A stretch of DNA of 64,000 bases, taken from the NCBI RefSeq assembly GCF_001269985.1, contig NZ_BBZB01000001.1, positions 992,001 through 1,056,000 on the forward strand. The letters run 5' to 3'. Source of the stretch: Pseudoalteromonas sp. '520P1 No. 423' (GTDB lineage Bacteria; Pseudomonadota; Gammaproteobacteria; Enterobacterales; Alteromonadaceae). The notes beneath the pieces were generated by a model. That model searched no databases. It was not told where the DNA came from and saw nothing but the letters and a program-made list of their open reading frames with translations. Numbering within the stretch: position 1 is the stretch's first letter; every line of letters begins with the position of its first letter. The translations under genes were made by a program, and so were the position numbers. Shown here piece by piece: positions 20,235-28,795 of the stretch.

Positions 20235-21599
20235 ATGAGCTCATCTTCCCTTAATGCATTAGAAAAACGTACCGCAGTGACATTGGCCAGCGTATTTGCG
20301 TTTCGCATGTTAGGTTTATTCATGCTAATGCCTGTTTTGGCTATTTATGGTCAAGATCTAGAGGGCTTTTCGCCTTTATGGATAGGTTTAGCGATTGGTG
20401 CTTATGGTTTAACACAAGCTTTATTACAGGTCCCTATGGGCTGGCTGTCAGATAAATTTGGCCGTAAACGGGTGATTGTGTCAGGTTTAGTATTATTTGC
20501 TATCGGTTCACTGATTGCTGCGATGGCTGAATCTATTTATATGGTAACACTTGGCCGTGCTTTGCAAGGTATGGGCGCAATAGCTAGTACAGTATTGGCT
20601 TTAGCAGCAGATTTAAGCCGTGACGAACAAAGGCCAAAAGTAATGGCTGTGATAGGTATGTGCATTGGGCTAAGCTTTGCATTTTCGATGTTATTAGGGC
20701 CAATAGTCGCAAGCTCTTATGGTGTGAGCGGTATATTTTGGTTAACGGCAGTATTAGCATTAGCGGGTATCGTGATTGTATTAACATTAGTACCAACAGC
20801 TGTTAATCGTGCACCAAAAGGTGAAACATCAGCAGTATTTGATGATATTAAAAAAATTGTAAAAAACCCACAGTTAGCGCGTTTAGATGTTGGCGTAATG
20901 ATATTACACCTTACTTTAACTGCGATATTTGTTGTATTACCAAGCCAACTTATCGCTGATGGTTTGGATGCTGAGCAACATTGGCAGTTGTATATACCAG
21001 TATTATTTTTAGCTTTCTTTTTGATGGTACCTATAATGATTATCGCCATAAAAAAAGAAAAAGAAAAACAAGCCTTCATAGGTTCAATTGTACTTATGGT
21101 TGCCAGCTTAATGACATTAACTTTAGTCTCTGAATCGTCTTGGGGCATAGCTGCCTGTATGTTAGGTTATTTTGTTGCTTTTAATTATTTAGAGGCAACC
21201 ATGCCAGCTATGGTCTCTCGTATGGCACCTGCAAACCAAAAAGGCTCTGCGATGGGCGTGTTTTCATCGGGGCAATTTTTTGGCGCATTTTTAGGTGGGA
21301 TTTTAGGAGGATTGATTGCTTCTTTTGATTCTGCGCAATCAGTATTTGCCGCGGCGGCCTTGGTTGGGGTAATATGGATTGCTATCGCTTCAGGTATGGT
21401 AATTCCACCGAGAAGTAAATTAGTTAGTTTATTAACTGAAATAAATACAGAACAACAAGCGCAAGAGTTAGCTGCACGTTTAGTGGCATTAAAAGGTGTA
21501 GTTGAAGCAACGGTTGTTTTAGAAGAGAATAGAACATATTTAAAGGTTAAAGATAAAGAATTTGACCTTGAACAAGCACGAGAAATCGTTGCTGCTTAA
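20235..21599 (+). CDS. yajR: MFS transporter of the YajR type
   Basis: 454 residues: twelve hydrophobic helices with MFS motif A (GWLSDKFGRKRVIV at about 77) and the motif B region (GRALQGMGA), then a soluble C-terminal domain (about 390-454, LAARLVALKGVVEATVVLEE). That domain resembles the ferredoxin-like YAM domain of E. coli YajR. The efflux substrate is not known. Its position between uvrA and ssb is typical of Alteromonadales and Vibrio relatives. Confidence 0.85.
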   Translation: MSSSSLNALEKRTAVTLASVFAFRMLGLFMLMPVLAIYGQDLEGFSPLWIGLAIGAYGLTQALLQVPMGWLSDKFGRKRVIVSGLVLFAIGSLIAAMAESIYMVTLGRALQGMGAIASTVLALAADLSRDEQRPKVMAVIGMCIGLSFAFSMLLGPIVASSYGVSGIFWLTAVLALAGIVIVLTLVPTAVNRAPKGETSAVFDDIKKIVKNPQLARLDVGVMILHLTLTAIFVVLPSQLIADGLDAEQHWQLYIPVLFLAFFLMVPIMIIAIKKEKEKQAFIGSIVLMVASLMTLTLVSESSWGIAACMLGYFVAFNYLEATMPAMVSRMAPANQKGSAMGVFSSGQFFGAFLGGILGGLIASFDSAQSVFAAAALVGVIWIAIASGMVIPPRSKLVSLLTEINTEQQAQELAARLVALKGVVEATVVLEENRTYLKVKDKEFDLEQAREIVAA

Positions 21600-21604
21600 T
21601 TAAT

Positions 21605-21870
21605 TATACCCAAGCCACTTCAAGATGCGAGTTTCAGGACTTCTGAGTAACTCATGATCTAGGCTCATCTTTGTATTAATGGTTATTCCCTTAAAAAAAG
21701 ATGAAACAACGAGCATGATTTACTCAGGAGACCCTAGAAGGTTGGTTTAGAAACGTTTTATACTGTGTTATTGATTTTAAAAAGGGATTAACCATTCTCT
21801 GCAATCAATGCCTTGTCTAAAACGTTTCTAACTCCAATTGAATTCTGCATCTTGAAATGGTTTGGGTATA
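21605..21870. repeat. Cloverleaf-like palindromic element (MITE-like)
   Basis: The outer 24-nt arms (21605-21628 and 21847-21870) are inverted copies with two mismatches and begin TATACCCAAG. Inside are two further arm pairs: an imperfect pair at about 21636-21658 with 21712-21735 (core CTGAGTAA/TTACTCAG), and a perfect 14-bp pair TTAGAAACGTTTTA (21747-21760) with its complement at 21818-21831. The element has no ORF of note and stops 27 bp before the ssb start, so the ssb transcript must start in or before it. It looks like a dispersed nonautonomous or structural repeat. Confidence 0.75.
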
Positions 21871-21897
21871 TGTAACCAAATAAAAGGAGAGTACTTA

Positions 21898-22578
21898 ATG
21901 GCTCGCGGTGTAAATAAAGTAATACTGGTTGGTAATTTAGGCCAAGATCCAGAAGTAAGATATATGCCAAATGGCGGTGCAGTTGCAAACATCACTTTAG
22001 CAACAGCAGACAGCTACAAAGATAAAAACACAGGCCAAATGGTTGATAAAACTGAATGGCATCGTGTTGTATTTTTTGGCAAGCTAGCTGAAATCGTTGG
22101 CGAATACTTACGTAAAGGCTCTCAAGTTTATGTTGAAGGTAAATTACAAACTCGTAAATGGCAAGATCAGCAAGGCCAAGATAAATACACAACAGAAGTA
22201 GTTGTAGATCAGTTTAGTGGTCAAATGCAAATGCTTGGTGGTCGTAATGATGGCGCACAAGCTGGTGGCGGCGGTTTCCAAAAACCTGCACAACAGCAGC
22301 AAGGCGGCTACCAAAAACAACAAGGTGATTTTAACCAAGGTCAATCACAAGTTCAGCAAGGTGGATTTGCTCCACAACAGCAATCTGCACCAGCACAACA
22401 AGGTGGTTTTAACCAACCACAGCAGTCTGCACCAGCGCAACAAGGTGGTTTTGCACCACAACAGCAGTCTGCACCAGCACCACAAGGTGGTGGTTTTGCA
22501 CCTAAACCTCAAAATCCAGGCAGTGCTTCAGCACCTATGGAACCGCCAATTGATTTTGATGACGATATTCCGTTTTAG
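21898..22578 (+). CDS. ssb: Single-stranded DNA-binding protein
   Basis: 226 residues from ATG 21898, which has a strong AAAGGAGA ribosome site. The OB-fold ([20 protein letters not shown] through about residue 112) is followed by a long Gln/Gly-rich linker and the acidic tip [11 protein letters not shown], which recruits repair and replication partners. The linker contains tandem near-repeats of the type APAQQGGF and APQQQS encoded by imperfect DNA repeats. E. coli SSB is 178 residues, so the extra length is all linker. It is the chromosomal gene immediately left of the GInt island. Confidence 0.96.
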   Translation: MARGVNKVILVGNLGQDPEVRYMPNGGAVANITLATADSYKDKNTGQMVDKTEWHRVVFFGKLAEIVGEYLRKGSQVYVEGKLQTRKWQDQQGQDKYTTEVVVDQFSGQMQMLGGRNDGAQAGGGGFQKPAQQQQGGYQKQQGDFNQGQSQVQQGGFAPQQQSAPAQQGGFNQPQQSAPAQQGGFAPQQQSAPAPQGGGFAPKPQNPGSASAPMEPPIDFDDDIPF

Positions 22579-22622
22579 GCTCCGGGTTGTCTTTTTTGTA
22601 AAGACAATTTAAATGAGATTAT

Positions 22623-22652
22623 AAAAAAGCCCCGTTTTAACGGGGCTTTTTT
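22623..22652 (+). terminator. Rho-independent terminator of ssb
   Basis: Stem AAAAAAGCCCCG / CGGGGCTTTTTT, extendable through GTT/AAC, with a T-rich end. It is the last clearly chromosomal feature before the island. Confidence 0.92.
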
Positions 22653-22737
22653 ATAATTTTTTTATTTTGTAGCTTGCATGTTCAGATTGGTGTACTACGC
22701 TAGGTTTATGCGTAGTTAAAGTGTCAAGTGAGGATGC

Positions 22738-24015
22738 ATGTCATTTACGGCTAAGTTGTTCCGAATTGATGATACCGGAGAGCGGGCAGTCATGATTGTG
22801 GGCGGTTCAGGTATGCCGGTCGATCTGCCTAGCCGATATTTATTAAGGCAACGCGAACCTCGTTCTATTAAGACTGTTTTAAATTTAGCTAAAAATATTT
22901 GCCAACTTTATCGCTGGGCTGATGAAGCTGGGGTAGATCTAAACGAGCGAATTAAGTCGGGGCATATCTTTGGTATTACTGAGATCGATTCATTAATGAA
23001 GTATCTCTCTTTGAATCGTCGACAAGTACGTAAGCAAGAAACTAGTAAAGATGAAAAAGGTAATGTTATAGAATTTTCAGGTTATGTTTCTGGATCAATG
23101 CTAAAGCAGAAAATAGATGCTGTGAAAGGTTACTTTACATGGTTGGGGCAACTGGCTGTTGAAAACAGGTTAATCACAGATCCTTACTATGCAGCAATTA
23201 GTCCTGCTATTAAACATTTGAATGAGCAGCTTGATGCAAGAAAAGTCAGTTCTACAAGTAAGCCTCGTATAGGCTTAACAGTGGAAGAGCAACGAACTCT
23301 TCTTGATATCACACACCCTGATAATCCAGAAAATCCATTCGAATCACGAACCAAAGCTCGTAATGGGTTGATAATAAAAATTTTTGTTTTATGTGGAGTT
23401 CGTATGGGGGAGTTGCTGGCACTTAAAACTGAGAATTGTCACCTGATCGGTGATACACCATTCCTTTATTTTGGGCACAACATCACAAAAGAAAAAGATC
23501 CTCGACAACTACCTCCCGATGCTAAAACTTTACCTCGTAAAATATATATTACTCCCTCATTAGCTGATGAGGTTGATAGTTATATTTTAAATGAGCGAAA
23601 AGCTCGTGGGCGAGTAGCTCGAAAAGTTGCATCTTATGTGTTCCTAAATACGTATAAAAACCCATCTCCAATGACTGAAGGAGCAATTTATCATATGACG
23701 AACCATCTGAAAGAAAAATTTCCAGACAGACTTGCTAATTTACACCCTCATCGCTTAAGGCACACATTTAATGACAACTTGGTTTTATCCTATGCGGATA
23801 GTATGGGTGAAGAAGAATTTTTAAATTTGCAGAGATGGTTAAATGGTTGGTCTGATACTAGCGATGAAGGTGGAACTTATACACATAGATCTCAAGAGAT
23901 GCGAGTTCAAAGACATTTGATAAATCTTCAAGACAACATTCTGAATGGTGTTTGGAGAAAAGAAGAAAGCACTATGAATGATAGCTCACAATATGACGAA
24001 GATATCCCTATGTAA
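22738..24015 (+). CDS. Tyrosine recombinase, first of the trio (GinA-like)
   Basis: 425 residues with an N-terminal SAM-like core-binding region and a C-terminal catalytic domain. Visible catalytic boxes are VLCGVRMGELLALK (first Arg), LHPHRLRHTFND (His-x-x-Arg) and GGTYTHRSQEM, whose tyrosine is the probable nucleophile. It starts the gin operon 85 bp after the ssb terminator, and a GAGG ribosome site precedes the ATG. By analogy with GInts it acts together with the next two recombinases in integration and excision. The individual letter assignment rests on position only. Confidence 0.85.
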   Translation: MSFTAKLFRIDDTGERAVMIVGGSGMPVDLPSRYLLRQREPRSIKTVLNLAKNICQLYRWADEAGVDLNERIKSGHIFGITEIDSLMKYLSLNRRQVRKQETSKDEKGNVIEFSGYVSGSMLKQKIDAVKGYFTWLGQLAVENRLITDPYYAAISPAIKHLNEQLDARKVSSTSKPRIGLTVEEQRTLLDITHPDNPENPFESRTKARNGLIIKIFVLCGVRMGELLALKTENCHLIGDTPFLYFGHNITKEKDPRQLPPDAKTLPRKIYITPSLADEVDSYILNERKARGRVARKVASYVFLNTYKNPSPMTEGAIYHMTNHLKEKFPDRLANLHPHRLRHTFNDNLVLSYADSMGEEEFLNLQRWLNGWSDTSDEGGTYTHRSQEMRVQRHLINLQDNILNGVWRKEESTMNDSSQYDEDIPM

Positions 24016-24041
24016 AACTAGTGGCATGAGGAGTAAGAATA

Positions 24042-25646
24042 ATGTCTGATTTATCGATAATTAATGACTCAGGACTCGGCATAGAATCAAAGGAGGTTTA
24101 CAATTACCAACAGCTCTTTACAGAAGATCATATAAAAACCCGTAATCGTATGGTGGATACCTCTGGTGAGCAATGGGACATAGGTGAATCAACTTCTTAT
24201 CTTTTGAATTTTGATTTAATCGAAACATCAAATATGGAATTGTTAGATCAGCTTAAATATGTTGTAGCATACCTTGTTAAATCCAAGAGTCCTGTGCACG
24301 CTTATAGCGTCTTTAGAGCAGTAAAAGTATTACTTAATTCAAGTGAGTCTTTTGATGACGAGTCAGGGGAGGATTTAGCAGATGCCTTAGCAGATGAGAT
24401 TCTATATTATTTTGTTAATAACCGTAGGCAACATGATGAAGGAAGCCTAAACCTGCTACGTTTATGGTATCAAAAAGGAACTAAACTAAAATTACCGATG
24501 TTTCAGAAGGCAGTTTCGGATGCATTGGGTGAATTGAAACTAAAGGGTAATATAAAGGGTTTAGATATTCTTGTACATATCAAGAACAAGAGTCCGCTAA
24601 ATTCAAACCAACTTGCAGATATTCGTCAATTATTACAGAAATACGCATACAAATTTATGGTTGGGCAAACTAATTATTGGCGTTTAGTTGCTACTTGGGT
24701 ATTTATCACGCTAGGAATTCGTCCTCTACAATTACGCCTATTAATGACTATAGATTTGGCAGTAAATGAGGATGAAAATACTGGGCGAAAGACTTATATT
24801 TTAAATGTGCCATCAGTAAAAAAAAGGAATGAGACTCCCAGAAGCAGATTTAGATCTCGTCCTATCCCTGCTTTCTTAGGGGAAATGCTACAAGCTTTGA
24901 AAGATTATAACCTTCAATGGATAAAAGAGAATGATTTTGAGATTTCATTAAAAGAAATCCCTTTGTTTATGCCAACGACAGGTCATCATAAGCGCAAAAG
25001 TAACTCTAGAAATTCTGTATTCAATAATATTTATAGTTCGGTTCCAATAACAAAAGCTCCTTTCTTACTTTTGAAGCAACTAAATAAATATCAAGTTGAT
25101 TCTGGGCAAAGGAGTTTTAATCAAAAAGTATCACCTCGCCGCCTACGAAAAACTTTTGCTACTCATGCTGCTGCTTGTGGTACTCCTGCAATGCTTCTAA
25201 TGGAATTGCTGGACCATGAGGATATGCAACACATTATGGTGTATTACAAGTTAGGGGCAAATTTTTCAAATAAAATTGACAACGTTTATCGAGATCAATT
25301 CGGCACAATACTTGATTACTTCAAGGGAACAATCACACTAAAAGAATTAAGTGAGGCTAATAAAAATGAACAAGTTTTCGGTCCTACTGGTTTGCGTCGT
25401 TTGGTGGGAATAGGGTTTTGCGGAAAAGATAAGTTGTGCCGATTGGCTCCCCCTTATTCATGCTATACATGCCGGAAGTTTGAAGCTTGTAATAATAAGC
25501 AGTTACATGAGGAAGTTCTCGATGTCATGTTTGAAGACGTAATACATCTATTTGGAGATGAAGCAGCTCCTGAGAAATATGAAATGGACCATATTAAAGC
25601 CTGTCGATCTTTAATTTCACAATTGGAGGTTGCAGATGAAAGATAA
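24042..25646 (+). CDS. Tyrosine recombinase, second of the trio (GinB-like)
   Basis: 534 residues. The catalytic half contains ITLGIRPLQLRLLMTIDLAV (Arg box), SPRRLRKTFATHAA (Arg II; the His is replaced by Ser-Pro-Arg) and LLDHEDMQHIMVYYKLG (His and Tyr nucleophile). A C-terminal cysteine cluster (CGKDKLCRLAPPYSCYTC, then C) probably binds zinc, as in other multi-recombinase systems. A GAGGAG ribosome site lies 26 bp downstream of the previous stop. It overlaps the next gene by 11 nt, so the three recombinases are translated as a unit. Confidence 0.85.
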   Translation: MSDLSIINDSGLGIESKEVYNYQQLFTEDHIKTRNRMVDTSGEQWDIGESTSYLLNFDLIETSNMELLDQLKYVVAYLVKSKSPVHAYSVFRAVKVLLNSSESFDDESGEDLADALADEILYYFVNNRRQHDEGSLNLLRLWYQKGTKLKLPMFQKAVSDALGELKLKGNIKGLDILVHIKNKSPLNSNQLADIRQLLQKYAYKFMVGQTNYWRLVATWVFITLGIRPLQLRLLMTIDLAVNEDENTGRKTYILNVPSVKKRNETPRSRFRSRPIPAFLGEMLQALKDYNLQWIKENDFEISLKEIPLFMPTTGHHKRKSNSRNSVFNNIYSSVPITKAPFLLLKQLNKYQVDSGQRSFNQKVSPRRLRKTFATHAAACGTPAMLLMELLDHEDMQHIMVYYKLGANFSNKIDNVYRDQFGTILDYFKGTITLKELSEANKNEQVFGPTGLRRLVGIGFCGKDKLCRLAPPYSCYTCRKFEACNNKQLHEEVLDVMFEDVIHLFGDEAAPEKYEMDHIKACRSLISQLEVADER

Positions 25647-27840
25647 TATGGATCATGAGTTGAAAGTTATTAATTCCAGTAACGGATCTAAAAAAAGTAA
25701 TCGAATGAAAAGACGCAAACAAAACGTCATACCCTTGTTCGATGCTTCTGATAATAACATTGAAAATATAGATGATTTTATTAAAAATGCTAAAAAAATT
25801 CATAATTCGATGTTTGATTATGGAGTTAAGTGGGATGATTACTGCTGGGATATTCGGGGGTTTGAATCTACAACAGGTCTAAAAGATGTAACCCATGATG
25901 CAAATATCCTTTTTACTCAAAGCAATGGGTTAAAACCAAAACAAAAAATAGCTAGAGTTCATGAAGCACCTTTTGCAGAACCATTTGCATCTTTTGCTAA
26001 AGCTTTTATAACTCATAACCATAAAGTTAAACCTAAAAATCATGCTTCGCATATGGTCTCAATGAGAGCAATACGATATATATATGAAGTCCTACCCAAT
26101 AAAGAGTTTCCTTGTATCAGCGATATACTCCCTGAGCATTTTGATTTGGCTCTTAACCGTGCAATGAAGCGAGAAAAAAACAGCACACTTTATGTTACTG
26201 GAGGAAAGTTAGAGGAAATTGCTTCAGTATTAGACAAGCATCGTTTGACTAGATCGCTTATAGAGTGGAAAAATTCTATTCCTCGTAATTATAAACATGG
26301 TGGTTCAGCTCATAACCGAGGAGGAAAAAAAGCTAAAAAAGAAAGAGCTAAGCAGCTCCCTAAAACTGAAATTTTGCTTTTTTTGTCTGCAATGTGGGCA
26401 AATTATGATGAAATTGAAGAGCGTGACAAGGCTTTAGTTTGTATGGCTGTTATTCTTATGGTTTGTGGCTTTCGTATGGATGAATTTGTTGGTTTAGACA
26501 TGAATTGTATCCCTAGCCGTGAAGAATATGAAGCTCAAGATTATGAACTTGATCCAGAGCGAGGCACATATACACGAGTTCTTAGGATTAGAGCATTAGC
26601 AAGGAAAAAATACCATTGGGATGAGAAAATAGTACCTTCATGTACTGTTGATACTATCTTTGAGGCCGTTGATAGACTTAAAGTGATTAGTGAGCCTCAT
26701 CGGCTTATGGCACAAACATTTCTTGAAGAGGGAAAATGGCTAAAGTTCGCATCTTATGATGACGATGAGTATTTATCAGCAAAAGAGGTGCAATCAGTCT
26801 TAGGGTTTTCAGGGCATTCAACATCTAATATTATAAGTACTTTGAAGCGCTATGGTGTAGAGAAGGATCCTGATTCACCGCCTAGACATACCCGATTTAG
26901 AGTGGGAGATATTCATGAGGGATTTCGTGATTATTATGTTGATCGAATAGGCCCTATTCGTAATGGCTTTGGTCATGGAGAGTTAATAATACCGATTTGG
27001 GAGTTGCTAACTTTGCGTTTCCAAGATCAATATACGCCGAAAGAAAAACTCAATGTTTTTGCGCAACCATTAACAGGCACTCAGATTCAAGATTTTTTTA
27101 GGGGTCGAGATTATATTTCCAGAGTGAGCCGAGATGAAAAACGTGTGCTCAGTGTTTTTGAAAGATATGAATTTCTTGAATTAGGGGATGTAGATGGTTC
27201 TGTTAGAACACATCAATTTCGTCATTTACTGAATACTTTGATGCAAGAGTCAGATATGTTCTCGCAAGAAGATATTGCTAAAAATTTTTTACGCAAAAAT
27301 AGCCAAGATAATAAGGCTTATAACCATAAAATTGAGCCTACTAAATATGCCGATCGAACTAAGCATTTCCAAGATAATGTATTAAGTAAACTAAATCTAG
27401 ACGCTGAGAAAGCTAAAGATGTTATCCAACGATTTCCATTACTCTCCCATGAAGAACTGCAAAAAGATCTGGATGACGCTGGTTCATACCACTTTACAGA
27501 TATTGGGCGCTGTAGGCATGATTATACGCAAGGGCAATGTGGAATGCATTACATGTGTCTACGTAACTGTATTAACTACAAACGAAAAAAAGGAGATCCT
27601 GCGGAAATTGAAAAAATCACATTAAGAAGGGATATGACGATTAAGCAAATGAGGCTTGCTAAGGAAGATGCTGATGATGACTTTGAAGGTGCTAATAATT
27701 GGTATTTGAACCATAAAGAATTAGTTAGTGGTTGTGATGCTGCATTAGCCATAGAAACGGATGAACGATTCTCAATAGGTGAGATTATTCAAATATTTCC
27801 TGAAGGTATCGATCAATGTGAAGAGGCTAATGATGAATAG
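25636..27840 (+). CDS. Tyrosine recombinase, third and largest of the trio (GinC-like)
   Basis: 734 residues from ATG 25636, which has GGAGG 6 nt upstream (a TTG at 25630 is in frame). The catalytic boxes are MVCGFRMDEFVGLDMN, RTHQFRHLLNTLMQ and KAYNHKIEPTKYADRT with candidate tyrosines. The C-terminal region has a cysteine-rich cluster (CRHDYTQGQCGMHYMCLRNC). The size and additional domains between boxes I and II fit the large third recombinase of such trios. Its end overlaps the HTH gene by 11 nt. Confidence 0.85.
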   Translation: MKDNMDHELKVINSSNGSKKSNRMKRRKQNVIPLFDASDNNIENIDDFIKNAKKIHNSMFDYGVKWDDYCWDIRGFESTTGLKDVTHDANILFTQSNGLKPKQKIARVHEAPFAEPFASFAKAFITHNHKVKPKNHASHMVSMRAIRYIYEVLPNKEFPCISDILPEHFDLALNRAMKREKNSTLYVTGGKLEEIASVLDKHRLTRSLIEWKNSIPRNYKHGGSAHNRGGKKAKKERAKQLPKTEILLFLSAMWANYDEIEERDKALVCMAVILMVCGFRMDEFVGLDMNCIPSREEYEAQDYELDPERGTYTRVLRIRALARKKYHWDEKIVPSCTVDTIFEAVDRLKVISEPHRLMAQTFLEEGKWLKFASYDDDEYLSAKEVQSVLGFSGHSTSNIISTLKRYGVEKDPDSPPRHTRFRVGDIHEGFRDYYVDRIGPIRNGFGHGELIIPIWELLTLRFQDQYTPKEKLNVFAQPLTGTQIQDFFRGRDYISRVSRDEKRVLSVFERYEFLELGDVDGSVRTHQFRHLLNTLMQESDMFSQEDIAKNFLRKNSQDNKAYNHKIEPTKYADRTKHFQDNVLSKLNLDAEKAKDVIQRFPLLSHEELQKDLDDAGSYHFTDIGRCRHDYTQGQCGMHYMCLRNCINYKRKKGDPAEIEKITLRRDMTIKQMRLAKEDADDDFEGANNWYLNHKELVSGCDAALAIETDERFSIGEIIQIFPEGIDQCEEANDE

Positions 27841-28243
27841 ATATATAACAGTCGAGATTGAATCTGACATTCTTAAATACTTAGGTGAGTGGAAAACTGG
27901 GAAGTATGGGAAAAAGCTAACTTGGGGAATTATTAGTAAATCATTTGGTTATTCTCGACAAGCATTGAGTGGAAATAAGGTAATTAAAGAAGCTTATAAT
28001 GATGTGATAACTACCCTTAAAGATACTACAAGTGAAATCGATATTTTAGCTGATATAGCAAAAGAAAATAAAAAGCTTAAAAAAGAAATTACGGATGCAA
28101 ATGCATTAATTCATGAATATGAACAGAAGTATATTCGATGGCAAGAGAACGCCATGGCTAAAGGAATAAGTGTAGAGGCACTTAATAAGCCTATTGACCC
28201 AACGATTAAAGAACAACTCCGTAAACGTACTCAAGAGAACTAA
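27830..28243 (+). CDS. Small HTH protein completing the recombinase operon (GinD-like)
   Basis: 137 residues (or 136 from the second ATG). The N-terminal half has an HTH-like segment (KLTWGIISKSFGYSRQALSG, about 31-50). The C-terminal half is a charged coiled coil (SEIDILADIAKENKKLKKEI). It starts inside the last codons of the third recombinase gene, so translation is coupled. GInts carry exactly such a small fourth protein that is essential for integration and excision; a recombination directionality or accessory role is inferred. Confidence 0.75.
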   Translation: MMNRYITVEIESDILKYLGEWKTGKYGKKLTWGIISKSFGYSRQALSGNKVIKEAYNDVITTLKDTTSEIDILADIAKENKKLKKEITDANALIHEYEQKYIRWQENAMAKGISVEALNKPIDPTIKEQLRKRTQEN

Positions 28244-28244
28244 T

Positions 28245-28775
28245 ATGGCAACTACATCTAAGCTGGAGATACTCAAAGAACAAATTAGGAGAATGCCTGC
28301 CAGTAAAAAAAAAGGAGATGCAATATTTGATGCTTTGGAATTATGGTTTCCACTGCAAGAAAAAGAGGATTGGTTACGGCTTATCAATGAAAAAACTGGA
28401 AAGTTAAATCAACGTGAAATAGCTGCGGAGCTTTGTGCAACTGATAATATTTGGAAAAGAGAACGGTTCAGGACTTTGTTGAATCAGATGAATGTTCTAG
28501 TTAAAGAAAGTGGTTTAGTTGGATCTGTTTCTCCTGAGTTTGATAATGAAAATCAAAAGGGTAATTTTGTTGCTTTTCGTCAGACTGTCACAGCTGAAAG
28601 TAATCCATTAAAAGATTTAGCCGATATGCGGCTGAAAACTAAACTACAACAAACTGAAGGCAAGCTTCACCAAGCTAATATTCGGATCAAAAAATTGGAG
28701 AATGAATTACAGAAGTATACAGATTTATCCGAATTGAACCGTGCTATACAGCAGTTAATGAAGCCACGTAAATAG
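28245..28775 (+). CDS. Uncharacterised coiled-coil protein of the island
   Basis: 176 residues from ATG 28245, one base after the upstream stop; an earlier frame start at 28194 overlaps the previous gene and has no ribosome site. I do not recognise the family. The N-terminal half is helical and basic (LEILKEQIRRMPASKKKGDA) with a possible HTH (LNQREIAAELCATDNIWKRE). The C-terminal third is a coiled coil (LADMRLKTKLQQTEGKLHQA onward to residue 165). It is squeezed between the gin operon and the helicase gene and probably cotranscribed with both, so it may be a fifth recombination factor or a helicase partner. Confidence 0.7.
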   Translation: MATTSKLEILKEQIRRMPASKKKGDAIFDALELWFPLQEKEDWLRLINEKTGKLNQREIAAELCATDNIWKRERFRTLLNQMNVLVKESGLVGSVSPEFDNENQKGNFVAFRQTVTAESNPLKDLADMRLKTKLQQTEGKLHQANIRIKKLENELQKYTDLSELNRAIQQLMKPRK

Positions 28776-28795
28776 TGTAGGCTGAGGTGTTTGAT

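Noticed and set aside
20717..21148. 143-residue minus-strand ORF inside yajR
   Set aside because: Antisense shadow of a transmembrane gene, without start signals.
22217..22612. 131-residue ORF over the ssb 3' half
   Set aside because: Frame-shifted reading of the Gln/Gly repeat linker of SSB (Asn/His/Lys-rich shadow).
22738..27840. Tn554 transposase set (tnpA/tnpB/tnpC)
   Set aside because: Tn554 has two tyrosine recombinases plus a small TnpC. Here there are three recombinases with different sizes plus an HTH protein, which fits the GInt layout better.
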